Shown: positions 1-6,872, counted from the stretch's first letter. The stretch is DNA of 8,244 nucleotides from Limnohabitans sp. (GCA_023260735.1 JALQUL010000229.1:1-8244), one strand, 5' to 3'. Made by a program: numbers and translations. Notes: generated from the sequence alone by a model not told the origin.

Positions 1-251
1 GATTCAGCCACTACTTTTGCACCAGTCGCCTTATCAAGACTAATAGCCTCTACTGGGCAAGCATGTAAACACCAAGCCTCGTCACACTGAGTACAGGTAT
101 AGGGTACTTTTTTGCCGGTGTGATGAAAATCAAAAACTTTAATACGTGATTTGGCGGTAGCAAAGGTGCCGTAGTTTTCAAAAGAACAAGCCATTTCGCA
201 CTGGAGGCAACCAGTACATTTATCGGGATTGATGTGCAACACTTTTTGCAT
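1..251 (-). CDS. 4Fe-4S ferredoxin-type subunit, probable AOR electron-transfer subunit (partial)
   Basis: This is the first 83 codons of a gene running off the left edge. The start ATG (249-251) has a good ribosome site, GGAG, six bases upstream. Two cysteine groups are visible: C-x2-C-x2-C-x3-C at residues 12-22 (KCTGCLQCEMAC) and a second group, C-x2-C-x4-C-x3-CP, around residues 53-65. This is the layout of multi-cluster ferredoxin subunits that pass electrons between redox proteins in the cytoplasm. Such a protein (AorA in Aromatoleum) opens the operon of bacterial tungsten aldehyde oxidoreductases. The neighbouring tungstate importer makes that the favoured reading, but the catalytic subunit lies outside the window. 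Alternatives are the ferredoxin subunit of another molybdo- or tungsto-enzyme or of a hydrogenase-like complex. The Fe-S assignment is secure; the AOR link is inference. Confidence 0.8.
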   Translation of the reverse strand, partial: MQKVLHINPDKCTGCLQCEMACSFENYGTFATAKSRIKVFDFHHTGKKVPYTCTQCDEAWCLHACPVEAISLDKATGAKVVAE

Positions 252-485
252 AAGTAACTCCAGTGTGTGACGGGTAGAAAAATTTTAGTCTTGTTAAATC
301 ATAAGAAGCTGGTATGCTTTAGTTATGAAATTGACTTCATACCTATTGTTCTACAACATACCCATATTAGATTTAGGGTTTTCCCTGAAAGTAAAAAGTG
401 AAACAAAACTTTTCTCAATTTGCGACACTTTAAACGCTACCTAACAATCTAAATACTTGACAAAATTAATTGGTTTTCAAGCACT
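252..485. promoter_or_regulatory. Divergent control region between the Fe-S/AOR operon and the GAF-Fis regulator
   Basis: This 234-bp gap separates two divergent genes and must hold both promoters. Toward the Fe-S gene (minus strand) there is a fair -10 box, TAAAAT (287-282), but no good -35 (AGCTTC at 310-305), the look of an activator-dependent promoter. Immediately upstream are three copies of the hexamer CATACC/GGTATG: 311-316, 338-343 and 357-362, with the first inverted relative to the other two. There is also an inverted repeat, TATGAA-N6-TTCATA (324-341), and AGGG-TTTT-CCCT (375-386). Toward the regulator, TTGACA (457-462) lies only 24 bases from the ATG, so it is hard to use as its -35. 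I saw no convincing sigma-54 (-24/-12) element on either strand. Confidence 0.55.
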
Positions 486-1646
486 ATGTCACCACATCAG
501 CATCGACTTCAAACAATTGAGCAAGCCAGAAATCAAGTTTTACAAAACCAAGCACCCACATCGCATTCGATACAAAACCCAAAAGAACTGATTGCCCCTT
601 GGGTGCTTAGATCATGGCAACGCTGTTTGCAACAACAGCTTCGTCCTAACCACAAACCATTTTTTAACCCTGTAAGTCAAGCACAAATCAAACGAATACA
701 AGCCGATAACCACCATCTCATTCAGGCTGCTATGCCAGTGCTTGAGAGCCTTAGTCATACGCTTGCTAAAACACGTTATTTTGCAGTGCTGACCAATACA
801 ATGGGTGATGTCATTGCAGCACACGGACCCATAGATCAATCTGACCCGGCTGCCGAACGTATTACCCGAGTGGGAGTCAATCTATCTGAGGCAGCCATAG
901 GCACAAGTGCAATAGGTTCGGCACTCATTGAACAACAAACTGTTTGGTTACACCGAGGCGAACATTTTTTTAACGAAACTAGCCTGTATAGTTGCGCAGG
1001 AGCACCCTTATACGGTAGTAAGGGTGAGTGTGTAGGAATGCTAGATTTAACCGGCATCATGGCAGAAGAAAGACGCGAACTTTGCCATTTAGTCGAGCAA
1101 GCAGCCGGAAACATTCAAAACCAATTAGTGTTAGCTGTACCACATCAAGTTGTATTAAGATTTAACTGGCCAGGACAAAGCCTCATGAACAGCCAAGATG
1201 CAATTGTATGCCTTGATTCAACTGGTTTTATTCAATCAAGTAATAAACAAGCTAGGCATATGTTAGGACTAGACGCATTTCAAACTCAGAACCATTCTGA
1301 ATCACCTCATTTTCAGGATTTATTTGCCACCGACCAAGCCTGTGTAATGGATGCCGCCAATGAAGATATGCAATTATTATGCCTGCCCTTATGGAGTGGC
1401 CTTTGCGTAGATGCAGTCGCCCTATTACCCCATCAGCATACTCAATTAAACAGCACTTCTTATGCAAAGCTGCAGCCCATCACTAGAGCTACAACTATTC
1501 CCGAGCAGAAAAAAGCTCAACAAGGACTCAAAGAAGTGGAAAGTGAATTAATCGCCAAAACTCTGCGGCAATTAAAGGGAAATGTAGCGCAAACTGCAAA
1601 GGCATTAGGCATTAGTCGCGCCACTATTTATCGAAAATTAAAATAA
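486..1646 (+). CDS. AcoR-like regulator: GAF, PAS-like and Fis-type HTH, no AAA+ domain
   Basis: This is a cytoplasmic transcription factor of 386 residues. The N-terminal segment, with a RSWQRCL motif near 42-48, and a GAF-type sensing region (about 85-215, with VGVNLSEAAIGTSAIG and CAGAPLYGSKGECVGMLDLTG) match the sensor half of AcoR/DhaR-type activators. A weaker PAS-like segment follows at about 233-290. The C terminus (about 350-386, LKGNVAQTAKALGISRATIYRKL) is a Fis-type helix-turn-helix. The AAA+ domain that normally lies between, with its Walker and GAFTGA motifs, is absent. It therefore cannot open sigma-54 promoters in the usual way and would act as a sigma-70 activator or a repressor. 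Being divergent from the Fe-S gene, it is probably the regulator of that operon; the ligand is unknown. The ATG at 486 has no clear Shine-Dalgarno, but an in-frame stop at 450-452 leaves no better upstream start. Confidence 0.85.
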   Translation: MSPHQHRLQTIEQARNQVLQNQAPTSHSIQNPKELIAPWVLRSWQRCLQQQLRPNHKPFFNPVSQAQIKRIQADNHHLIQAAMPVLESLSHTLAKTRYFAVLTNTMGDVIAAHGPIDQSDPAAERITRVGVNLSEAAIGTSAIGSALIEQQTVWLHRGEHFFNETSLYSCAGAPLYGSKGECVGMLDLTGIMAEERRELCHLVEQAAGNIQNQLVLAVPHQVVLRFNWPGQSLMNSQDAIVCLDSTGFIQSSNKQARHMLGLDAFQTQNHSESPHFQDLFATDQACVMDAANEDMQLLCLPLWSGLCVDAVALLPHQHTQLNSTSYAKLQPITRATTIPEQKKAQQGLKEVESELIAKTLRQLKGNVAQTAKALGISRATIYRKLK

Positions 1647-1652
1647 GATTAA

Positions 1653-2480
1653 TTAATTTGCTGAAGGAAAAAACAACTGTTGACCGTTAATTTTGTAGGC
1701 TGCAATATGAGCTTGACCCTCTTTTGAAATTAACCAGTCAACCCATTTTTGTGCTAAAGCTGTTTTCACTTGTGGATGCTTTTTATTACTCACAATCATC
1801 ACTGAGTACGGATTAAATAAGCGCTTATCGCCCTCCACTAAAATAGACATTCCGGCATTGTTTTTGAAGTTAAGCCAGGTTCCACGATCAGCAACTAAAT
1901 AGGCCTGTGTACTCGCCGCAATATTGAGAGCGGGCCCCATTCCACAACCGCAGGACTTCAATTGAGTCATGCTTGTTGGATCAATATTAGCCATCGCAAA
2001 ATAACGTTGTTCAGCTGCATGAGTACCACTTTTATCACCCCTTGAAATAAATGGCGCTTGTGCTTTTGCTAATGCAGTTAAGGCTTTCACCATATCTTTA
2101 CCTTTGGCACCCGCCACATCAGAAGTAGGACCTATTAATACAAAGTCGTTGTACATGACGCTATAGCGTTTATCAGAAAAACCTTCCTCTACAAATTTTT
2201 TCTCGGCAACTTCATCATGCACGAAAGCAATATCAGCATCACCTCGACGAGCTAAATCTAAAGCTTGACCAGTGCCTAAGGCAACTACTTTGACATCAAT
2301 ACCAGTGACCCTTTTAAATTCAGGTAATAGGTGTGCAAATAAACCCGATTGCTCGGTAGAGGTAGTTGAAGCTACTACTATACTTTCTGCTTTTGCTAAT
2401 AGTGCGACAGAAAATGTCGCTATAACAGCTAAAACTTTAAAAGAAAATTTGCCCTTAATTTTTCGCATAGAAGTGCTCAT
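1653..2480 (-). CDS. tupA: Tungstate ABC transporter, periplasmic substrate-binding protein TupA
   Basis: This is the periplasmic protein that captures tungstate and delivers it to TupB. I place the start at the ATG at 2480-2478, which overlaps the tupC stop as ATGA and has GAGG about ten bases upstream; a longer ORF from 2534 has no such support. The product is 275 residues. A Sec signal peptide (basic residues near 6-15, a hydrophobic run to about 29, cleavage after AKA at 29-31) is followed by VASTTSTEQSGL (36-47). This is the TTTS-type oxyanion-binding signature of TupA. LGTGQALDLARRGDADIAFVHD and SRGDKSGTH (146-154) are further ligand-site motifs of the family. An unusual CGC pair occurs at 177-179. 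It is the last gene of the operon and ends 6 bp from the convergent GAF-Fis regulator. TupA is preferred over the molybdate or phosphate binders ModA and PstS because of these motifs. Confidence 0.93.
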   Translation of the reverse strand: MSTSMRKIKGKFSFKVLAVIATFSVALLAKAESIVVASTTSTEQSGLFAHLLPEFKRVTGIDVKVVALGTGQALDLARRGDADIAFVHDEVAEKKFVEEGFSDKRYSVMYNDFVLIGPTSDVAGAKGKDMVKALTALAKAQAPFISRGDKSGTHAAEQRYFAMANIDPTSMTQLKSCGCGMGPALNIAASTQAYLVADRGTWLNFKNNAGMSILVEGDKRLFNPYSVMIVSNKKHPQVKTALAQKWVDWLISKEGQAHIAAYKINGQQLFFPSAN

Positions 2481-3190
2481 GTAATAAATTCCTCGTTTAA
2501 TAAATCCTGCACAGGCAGGGGAAATGATGGCCATAATTGAACATTAAAAAAATCAGAATGAGAAAGATCTAGAATGATTTTTCCTTTATCTACAAAAATA
2601 ACTCGGGTCGCCAACTTTTTAACTTGGCTTAGTTGATGACTCACTAACACCAAGCTAGTTTGAGGATGGAGTGAAAAATCTAACATAAGTTGTTCTATTT
2701 CCCGCTTTGATTGACTATCTAAACTAGCGGTTGGCTCGTCTAACAACCACAGCTGGGGCTCACTTATCCAAGCTCTTGCTAAGGCCAGACGTTGTTGTTG
2801 ACCACCCGATAAACTTCGACCCGACTGATGACAATGATCTAATAAGCCTACTTTTGCTAAAGCTAACAAAGCCTTTTTCTTAGCTAAAATCCAGCTCTGA
2901 CCTCGCCACCATAAACTTAAAGCAATTTGTGTTTGCAAATGAAAACGCATGACATAAGGTTTTTGAAAAACTATTGCCAAACGCAAATTAGTCATTACAT
3001 TTCTTTGGCCAGTAAATGGACTAGATTGTGCTAACACCCTTAATAAACTACTTTTGCCTGCACCATTAGGTCCAATTATGGCAATTCGCTCACCTGTACG
3101 GATTGATAAATTAATTTCTGACAGAATACTTTTTTGGGCTTTAGTTAAACTAACATTCTGAAGTGCCAATAATTCAATATGGTTGAACAT
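2477..3190 (-). CDS. tupC: Tungstate ABC transporter, ATP-binding protein TupC
   Basis: This is the cytoplasmic ATPase that drives tungstate import with TupB and TupA. The ATG at 3190-3188 lies two bases after the tupB stop and has AAGGA just upstream; an in-frame start at 3220 lies inside tupB and is less likely. The protein has 237 residues with a full ABC set: Walker A GPNGAGKSS (40-48), Q-loop VFQKP (Gln76), signature LSGGQ (127-131), Walker B LWLLDE (147-152), D-loop SLD (156-158) and switch His185. It is a short ATPase without the C-terminal TOBE domain of ModC, as expected for Tup systems. Its stop overlaps the tupA start by four bases, which suggests coupled translation. Specificity is taken from tupA and tupB, because ABC ATPases alone do not show the substrate. 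Confidence 0.92.
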   Translation of the reverse strand: MFNHIELLALQNVSLTKAQKSILSEINLSIRTGERIAIIGPNGAGKSSLLRVLAQSSPFTGQRNVMTNLRLAIVFQKPYVMRFHLQTQIALSLWWRGQSWILAKKKALLALAKVGLLDHCHQSGRSLSGGQQQRLALARAWISEPQLWLLDEPTASLDSQSKREIEQLMLDFSLHPQTSLVLVSHQLSQVKKLATRVIFVDKGKIILDLSHSDFFNVQLWPSFPLPVQDLLNEEFIT

Positions 3191-3192
3191 TT

Positions 3193-3900
3193 TTAATCCT
3201 TCACTAATGCCGGATGCCATGATTTAAACAAGGCCATCAATATGTGAAGGAAAAAAACCAAGCCCAACAACACTATACCTAAAGCTAAGGCAAGAGCCAA
3301 GTCACCCTTACTTGTTTCTAATGCTATCGCAGTCGTCATCACCCTAGTAAAGCCATCAATATTGCCACCTACAATCATTACTGCACCTACCTCTGCAATA
3401 GCCCTACTAAATCCAGCAACCATCACTAACAGCATAGCTTCTCTAAAATCCCAAATTAATACTAGTGCTCTAGCCAAAGGGCCAGCTCCCATCGCTTTTA
3501 ATTGTTCTTGCACATCCATTTCTGGACTTTTAACGGCCCCATTAGCCAACGCAATCATAAGTGGTAAAATAAGCAAAGCTTGTGCTAAAACCATGGCCTT
3601 TATAGAAAACAACCAACCCAAATGACCTAGCGGCCCCGACCTCGACAACAACAAATAAACCAAAAGTCCCAACACCACCGAAGGCATTGCTAACATAGCA
3701 TTTAAAACCAATTCGCAAAATGGCTTTAATTTAAAATCAGTACTCGCAATTAGTGCACCTAAAACAATCGCCAAAGGTGCTGAAAATAAAATAGATAAAC
3801 CGCTAACTGTTAATGAGCGAATCACAATTTCCCAAAGTGCAGAATCAAGCGTTAAGATAAGATGGTAGGCCACCAATAGACTGTCTGAAAAAGTATTCAT
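3193..3900 (-). CDS. tupB: Tungstate ABC transporter, permease TupB
   Basis: This is the inner-membrane channel subunit of the tungstate importer, 235 residues long. About five to six hydrophobic segments are visible: about 25-52, 62-87, 97-120, 150-170 and 200-226. The EAA-type loop that docks the ATPase is seen as EQLKAMGAGPLARALVLI (132-149), and FSRAIAEVGAVMIVGGNI (164-181) is typical of TupB permeases and related oxyanion importers. It is the first gene of the tupB-tupC-tupA operon, and tupC follows after two bases. The ATG at 3900 is the first possible start, because an in-frame TAA lies four codons upstream. It lacks a good Shine-Dalgarno (CACCCCT precedes it). Transcription must start within or beyond the 49-bp gap shared with the divergent ModE-like regulator. 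Confidence 0.92.
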   Translation of the reverse strand: MNTFSDSLLVAYHLILTLDSALWEIVIRSLTVSGLSILFSAPLAIVLGALIASTDFKLKPFCELVLNAMLAMPSVVLGLLVYLLLSRSGPLGHLGWLFSIKAMVLAQALLILPLMIALANGAVKSPEMDVQEQLKAMGAGPLARALVLIWDFREAMLLVMVAGFSRAIAEVGAVMIVGGNIDGFTRVMTTAIALETSKGDLALALALGIVLLGLVFFLHILMALFKSWHPALVKD

Positions 3901-3949
3901 AGGGGTGCCATCTTAAATGTTTCAATTCCTTTTGACCATATGAACTATC
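3901..3949. promoter_or_regulatory. Compact divergent promoter/operator between tupBCA and the ModE-like regulator
   Basis: Only 49 bp lie between the two start codons, so promoters and operators for both directions overlap each other or reach into the coding sequences. The most symmetrical element is CATATG within GACCATATGAAC (3934-3945). A weak minus-strand pair, TTAACT and TATGGT about 16 bases apart, could serve tupB, but its -35 lies inside the regulator gene. Neither start codon has a clear ribosome site. The arrangement suggests that the regulator controls both its own gene and the importer. The exact operator cannot be set by eye. Confidence 0.5.
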
Positions 3950-5107
3950 GTGCATAAGTTAAGCCTCTCCTACCAATTACATTCACTTGAGTCTGCTACT
4001 AAAATAGCGAAAACTCTCGCTGATAAAAATGATCCCCAATTACCAGCTTGGTCCGCGCCCCTTGCCAACAATCGATTAAGCAATCCCTTAATTGATTTGT
4101 TATATGCCGTGCATAGCCATGGCTCTATTGCAGCAGCAGCAAGGCATTTGGGATTTTCCTACCGTCATGTTTGGGGTACTTTGAAACAATACGAAACTTC
4201 ATTGGGTTTTGCGCTTGTTTCCTGGGAAAAAGGGCAATCAGCCCAATTAACCGAATTTGCCAACAAACTATTATGGGCCGAAAGACAAGCCCAAGCCCGA
4301 TTAGCGCCAGCTATTGAATCTTTGCACAATGAACTCGAACGCTGTTTTGCTGTAGCTTTCGATCCCAACACATTGCTGTTAAGTGTTGCGGCTAGTCATG
4401 ATGAAGGTCTGAGCCACTTACGCCAATGGTGTGCAGAGCAAAGCAAGGCCTTGCAACTCGATATTAGTTTTGTGGGTAGCGTAGAGGCCATCAAACTTTT
4501 ATCTGCAGGCCAAGCCTTAATGGGTGGGTTTCATACCGTTTTAGGTGTTACTTCAAGCACTAATGCCAGTCAACTTGCTTTTCAACCACATCTACATCCT
4601 AAGCAACAATGTCTTATTGGATTTGCTATGCGCAGTCAAGGTTTAATGGTCGCTAAAGGCAACCCCTTACAGATTCAATCTATTCAAGATTTAGTAAAAC
4701 CTAATTTAAGATTTGTGAATAGAGCGCAAGGCACAGGAACTCGATTGCTACTTGATCAGCTCTTACAACAATTCAAAATTGAGTCTCATCAAATACGAGG
4801 TTACGAAACAATTGAGCCCTCACATGCCGCAGTTGCCCAAGCTATTGGCGGTGGCCTAGCCGATGTAGGATTAGGCATTGAGGCTTCTGCAAGAGCCAAA
4901 AAATTAAGTTTTATTCCTGTAATTCAAGAGCATTATTTTTTAGTTTGCAACCAAACTGCACTTACCCATGAAAGTGTGAAAAACCTATTACACCTTATGC
5001 AATCACCCGAATGGCAAAATCATATTAACCAAATTCCAGGTTACCAAAGTTATTTTTGTGGCGAGGTTTTAGATATGGCCAGCACCTTAAGATGGTGGCA
5101 AGAATAA
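3950..5107 (+). CDS. ModE-type HTH regulator fused to a PBP-like ligand domain (tungstate/molybdate-responsive, predicted)
   Basis: This is a one-component transcription factor of 385 residues. Residues about 46-110 form a LysR/ModE-type winged helix (LIDLLYAVHSHGSIAAAARH, then SYRHVWGTLKQYE). The rest, about 140-370, resembles a type-2 periplasmic-binding-protein fold used as a cytoplasmic sensor (PBP-like family, PF12727 type). Motifs there include FVGSVEAIKLL, GFAMRSQGLMVAKGNPL, FVNRAQGTGTRLLLDQLL and EPSHAAVAQAIGGGLADVGLGIE. In place of ModE's TOBE domains the sensor is thus a TupA/ModA-like fold. Being divergent from tupBCA with 49 bp between, it is most likely the tungstate- or molybdate-responsive regulator of import, probably a repressor; this is inferred. 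The start is GTG, because an in-frame TGA at 3941-3943 rules out earlier starts and no ATG follows nearby. No clear Shine-Dalgarno precedes it. Residues 12-45 form a variable linker before the HTH. Confidence 0.87.
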   Translation: MHKLSLSYQLHSLESATKIAKTLADKNDPQLPAWSAPLANNRLSNPLIDLLYAVHSHGSIAAAARHLGFSYRHVWGTLKQYETSLGFALVSWEKGQSAQLTEFANKLLWAERQAQARLAPAIESLHNELERCFAVAFDPNTLLLSVAASHDEGLSHLRQWCAEQSKALQLDISFVGSVEAIKLLSAGQALMGGFHTVLGVTSSTNASQLAFQPHLHPKQQCLIGFAMRSQGLMVAKGNPLQIQSIQDLVKPNLRFVNRAQGTGTRLLLDQLLQQFKIESHQIRGYETIEPSHAAVAQAIGGGLADVGLGIEASARAKKLSFIPVIQEHYFLVCNQTALTHESVKNLLHLMQSPEWQNHINQIPGYQSYFCGEVLDMASTLRWWQE

Positions 5108-5178
5108 ATATTGAACAACCAACAAGTAGCACTTTGGTTTTATGTGAATAAGGCCAAATACCCAAGCTAATTTTTAAT

Positions 5179-6285
5179 TCAAATCGCTAAGGCGAGTTGA
5201 TACCCACTTAGCCATGCGCCTTGCACTTTGCCGCCGTTTAGCCAGTCACCACATAAACCAATTTGTAACTTAGAATCCCAAGCATAACCATTAAGTATTG
5301 CAGCGGTATTGTCTAAATTGGCATACTTCCAACGATGCAAAGTAAGCGAGGTAGTTTTTAGATGACAAGGATTATTAGCTGTTGCATCCATATCCAAGCC
5401 TTTATCCAATAACACCCACTGTTCGAATGCTTTTAACATTTGATCCTGAACCCATCGTGGATCTTTTTCTAAATGCTCTTCACTCCATTGTGCGCTTGCA
5501 TGGAGCAACCATGTAGGTGACCCCATACGCTCTGGTTTATGACTGTTAAAAGCAATCCAACTAAGTGGCCCTTGATTAACAAATGCAGCATTAAAACTCA
5601 GCTGTGGTGAGGTTTCAAACTGTACCATTAATGCAAAACAGGGTGTCATATTGATATTGCATGTAGCTGCTAATAACTGATTATGCGGGCTAATTAAAGG
5701 GTGAGCTTGGGGTGCAGGTATAGCAAAAATAACAACATCAAAAAATGACTGAATATCTTGTTGTTCAAGGCTTGTGAGTTGCCACTGTTGACCCACTTTG
5801 TTGATCTGACTGATAGTGAGAGACGTTAAAATATTCACGCCTTTATTTTTTAACTCTTGTTCAAGATATTTGGCTGGAGCTGTCATACCAGGTAACCCCA
5901 CATATCGAATAATATTATTTTTTTTGGCTGGTCCCGAATTAGACCCCTCTAAACCTTGTTCTTGAGTAGCCTCCTTAGCACGTGAACTCCCCCCTAAAAC
6001 TGCAGGTGCAATATTCCATACGGTTACCACTTTGGCATCTAGCCATGTTTGAATTTGATTGGCAAATAACGAATCGTTGCAAGTAAAGTACTGAGCCCCA
6101 TGATCACAAAAACCCTGATCCAATCTTTTAGTACTCATGCGGCCCGCTACACCTTTACTTTTATCAAATACCGTTACAAGGTGACCTTGCTGATGTAGTT
6201 GAGTAGCACAACTAAGCCCCGATATACCTGCCCCAATAATTGCAATTTTTTTGCTCGAAAAAGAGTTATTTTGAGTAGGCATCAT
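5179..6285 (-). CDS. Renalase-like FAD/NAD(P)-dependent amine oxidoreductase
   Basis: This is a predicted soluble flavoprotein of 368 residues. The N terminus carries a Rossmann FAD-binding motif, KKIAIIGAGISGLSCATQL (GxGxxG at 18-23), with an acidic residue ending strand 2 (Asp41), followed by GVAGRMSTKR and FCDHGAQYFT (59-68). These are signatures of the renalase-like group (COG3380 type). The C terminus, LHRWKYAN then GLCGDWLNGGKVQGAWLSG (343-361), is the second FAD-contacting region typical of the family. A low-complexity stretch at about 100-124 (Ser/Lys/Glu/Gly rich) looks like a lineage-specific insertion before RYVGLPGM. The substrate is unknown for most bacterial members. Two adjacent ATG codons (6285, 6282) are possible starts and neither has a clear Shine-Dalgarno. 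It lies 29 bp after the lipocalin gene on the same strand, so the two are probably co-transcribed. Confidence 0.85.
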   Translation of the reverse strand: MMPTQNNSFSSKKIAIIGAGISGLSCATQLHQQGHLVTVFDKSKGVAGRMSTKRLDQGFCDHGAQYFTCNDSLFANQIQTWLDAKVVTVWNIAPAVLGGSSRAKEATQEQGLEGSNSGPAKKNNIIRYVGLPGMTAPAKYLEQELKNKGVNILTSLTISQINKVGQQWQLTSLEQQDIQSFFDVVIFAIPAPQAHPLISPHNQLLAATCNINMTPCFALMVQFETSPQLSFNAAFVNQGPLSWIAFNSHKPERMGSPTWLLHASAQWSEEHLEKDPRWVQDQMLKAFEQWVLLDKGLDMDATANNPCHLKTTSLTLHRWKYANLDNTAAILNGYAWDSKLQIGLCGDWLNGGKVQGAWLSGYQLALAI

Positions 6286-6314
6286 AGAGGAGTTAAAAAA
6301 TGAATATCAAGCTA

Positions 6315-6872
6315 TTATGGAGTGGTTTTAGGATCTTTCTGTGAAGCAGATTGATCAACCCAAATTAATTTTTCGGTATTAACACCAATACTTTTGGCTT
6401 GAGCCACTAATTGTGCTCTTAACTCAGGGCTCAGGGTTTTATCTCTAGATAACAACCAGAAATAATCAAGATCACTGCCCACCACTAATGCCCAACGGTA
6501 GTCAGGGTCTAATGCAAATACATGATAACCACCATAAAATGGACCAAAAAATGAAACCTTTAATGATGGAACATTAGGATTACCTAAAGGCAATGCTTTT
6601 CCAATGGCTTGGCTCCATTCATTTTTATTAGTGTCATAACCGCGGTTAAGTACTTGAATACTACCATCTGGATTCACTGTGTAATTGGCAGATGTGTGAG
6701 TCATACCTTTTTCAAACGAATGGTCGAGTCTAGCAACTTCATACCAAACTCCTAAGTAACGTCGCAACTCAAATTGGGGAACTACAGATACCCCTTTAGG
6801 TGGGCTAGTAGAACAAGCCACCAAACTAAAAATACCAGCTAAAAAAATTGCTTTAATGAAAGGTACCAACAC
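6315..6872 (-). CDS. blc: Outer-membrane lipoprotein lipocalin, Blc type
   Basis: This is a lipid-binding lipocalin anchored in the outer membrane, 185 residues. The signal peptide ends in a lipobox, LVAC (17-20); Cys20 would be lipidated, and Ser at +2 favours outer-membrane sorting. The mature part has the lipocalin GxW motif in YLGVWYEVARLDHSFEKG (39-56), NYTVNPDGSIQVLNRG, SFFGPFYGGYHVFALD and YFWLLSR (137-143, third conserved region), all typical of bacterial Blc. The family binds fatty acids or lysophospholipids and is often linked to envelope stress. The start is GTG (6872), with AAGGA seven bases upstream. It is the first gene of a likely two-gene unit with the FAD oxidoreductase. The family assignment is firm; the in vivo ligand is not shown. 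Confidence 0.92.
   Translation of the reverse strand: MLVPFIKAIFLAGIFSLVACSTSPPKGVSVVPQFELRRYLGVWYEVARLDHSFEKGMTHTSANYTVNPDGSIQVLNRGYDTNKNEWSQAIGKALPLGNPNVPSLKVSFFGPFYGGYHVFALDPDYRWALVVGSDLDYFWLLSRDKTLSPELRAQLVAQAKSIGVNTEKLIWVDQSASQKDPKTTP

Noticed and set aside
252..485. Sigma-54 promoter for the Fe-S operon, expected next to an AcoR-like regulator
   Set aside because: No GG-N10-GC element of acceptable quality on either strand, and the regulator lacks the AAA+ domain needed to use one.
836..1114. Long open frames antisense to the GAF-Fis gene, and similar frames opposite other genes (for example 3362-3625 and 4165-4371)
   Set aside because: They mirror well-supported genes, have no family-like motifs and no ribosome sites.
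2481..2534. Longer TupA product starting at 2534 inside tupC
   Set aside because: It would put 18 extra residues before the signal peptide; the ATGA overlap at 2480 with GAGG upstream is the better start.
5108..5178. Bidirectional terminator between the ModE-like regulator and the flavoprotein gene
   Set aside because: Only a 5-bp TTTGG/CCAAA stem with a 16-base loop is present; too weak to call.
6286..6344. Plus-strand AGAGGAG followed by ATG (6300) with a 14-codon frame, antisense to the end of the lipocalin gene
   Set aside because: The ribosome-site match is good but the frame is tiny, overlaps a firm gene on the other strand and has no promoter or protein-like features; probably chance.
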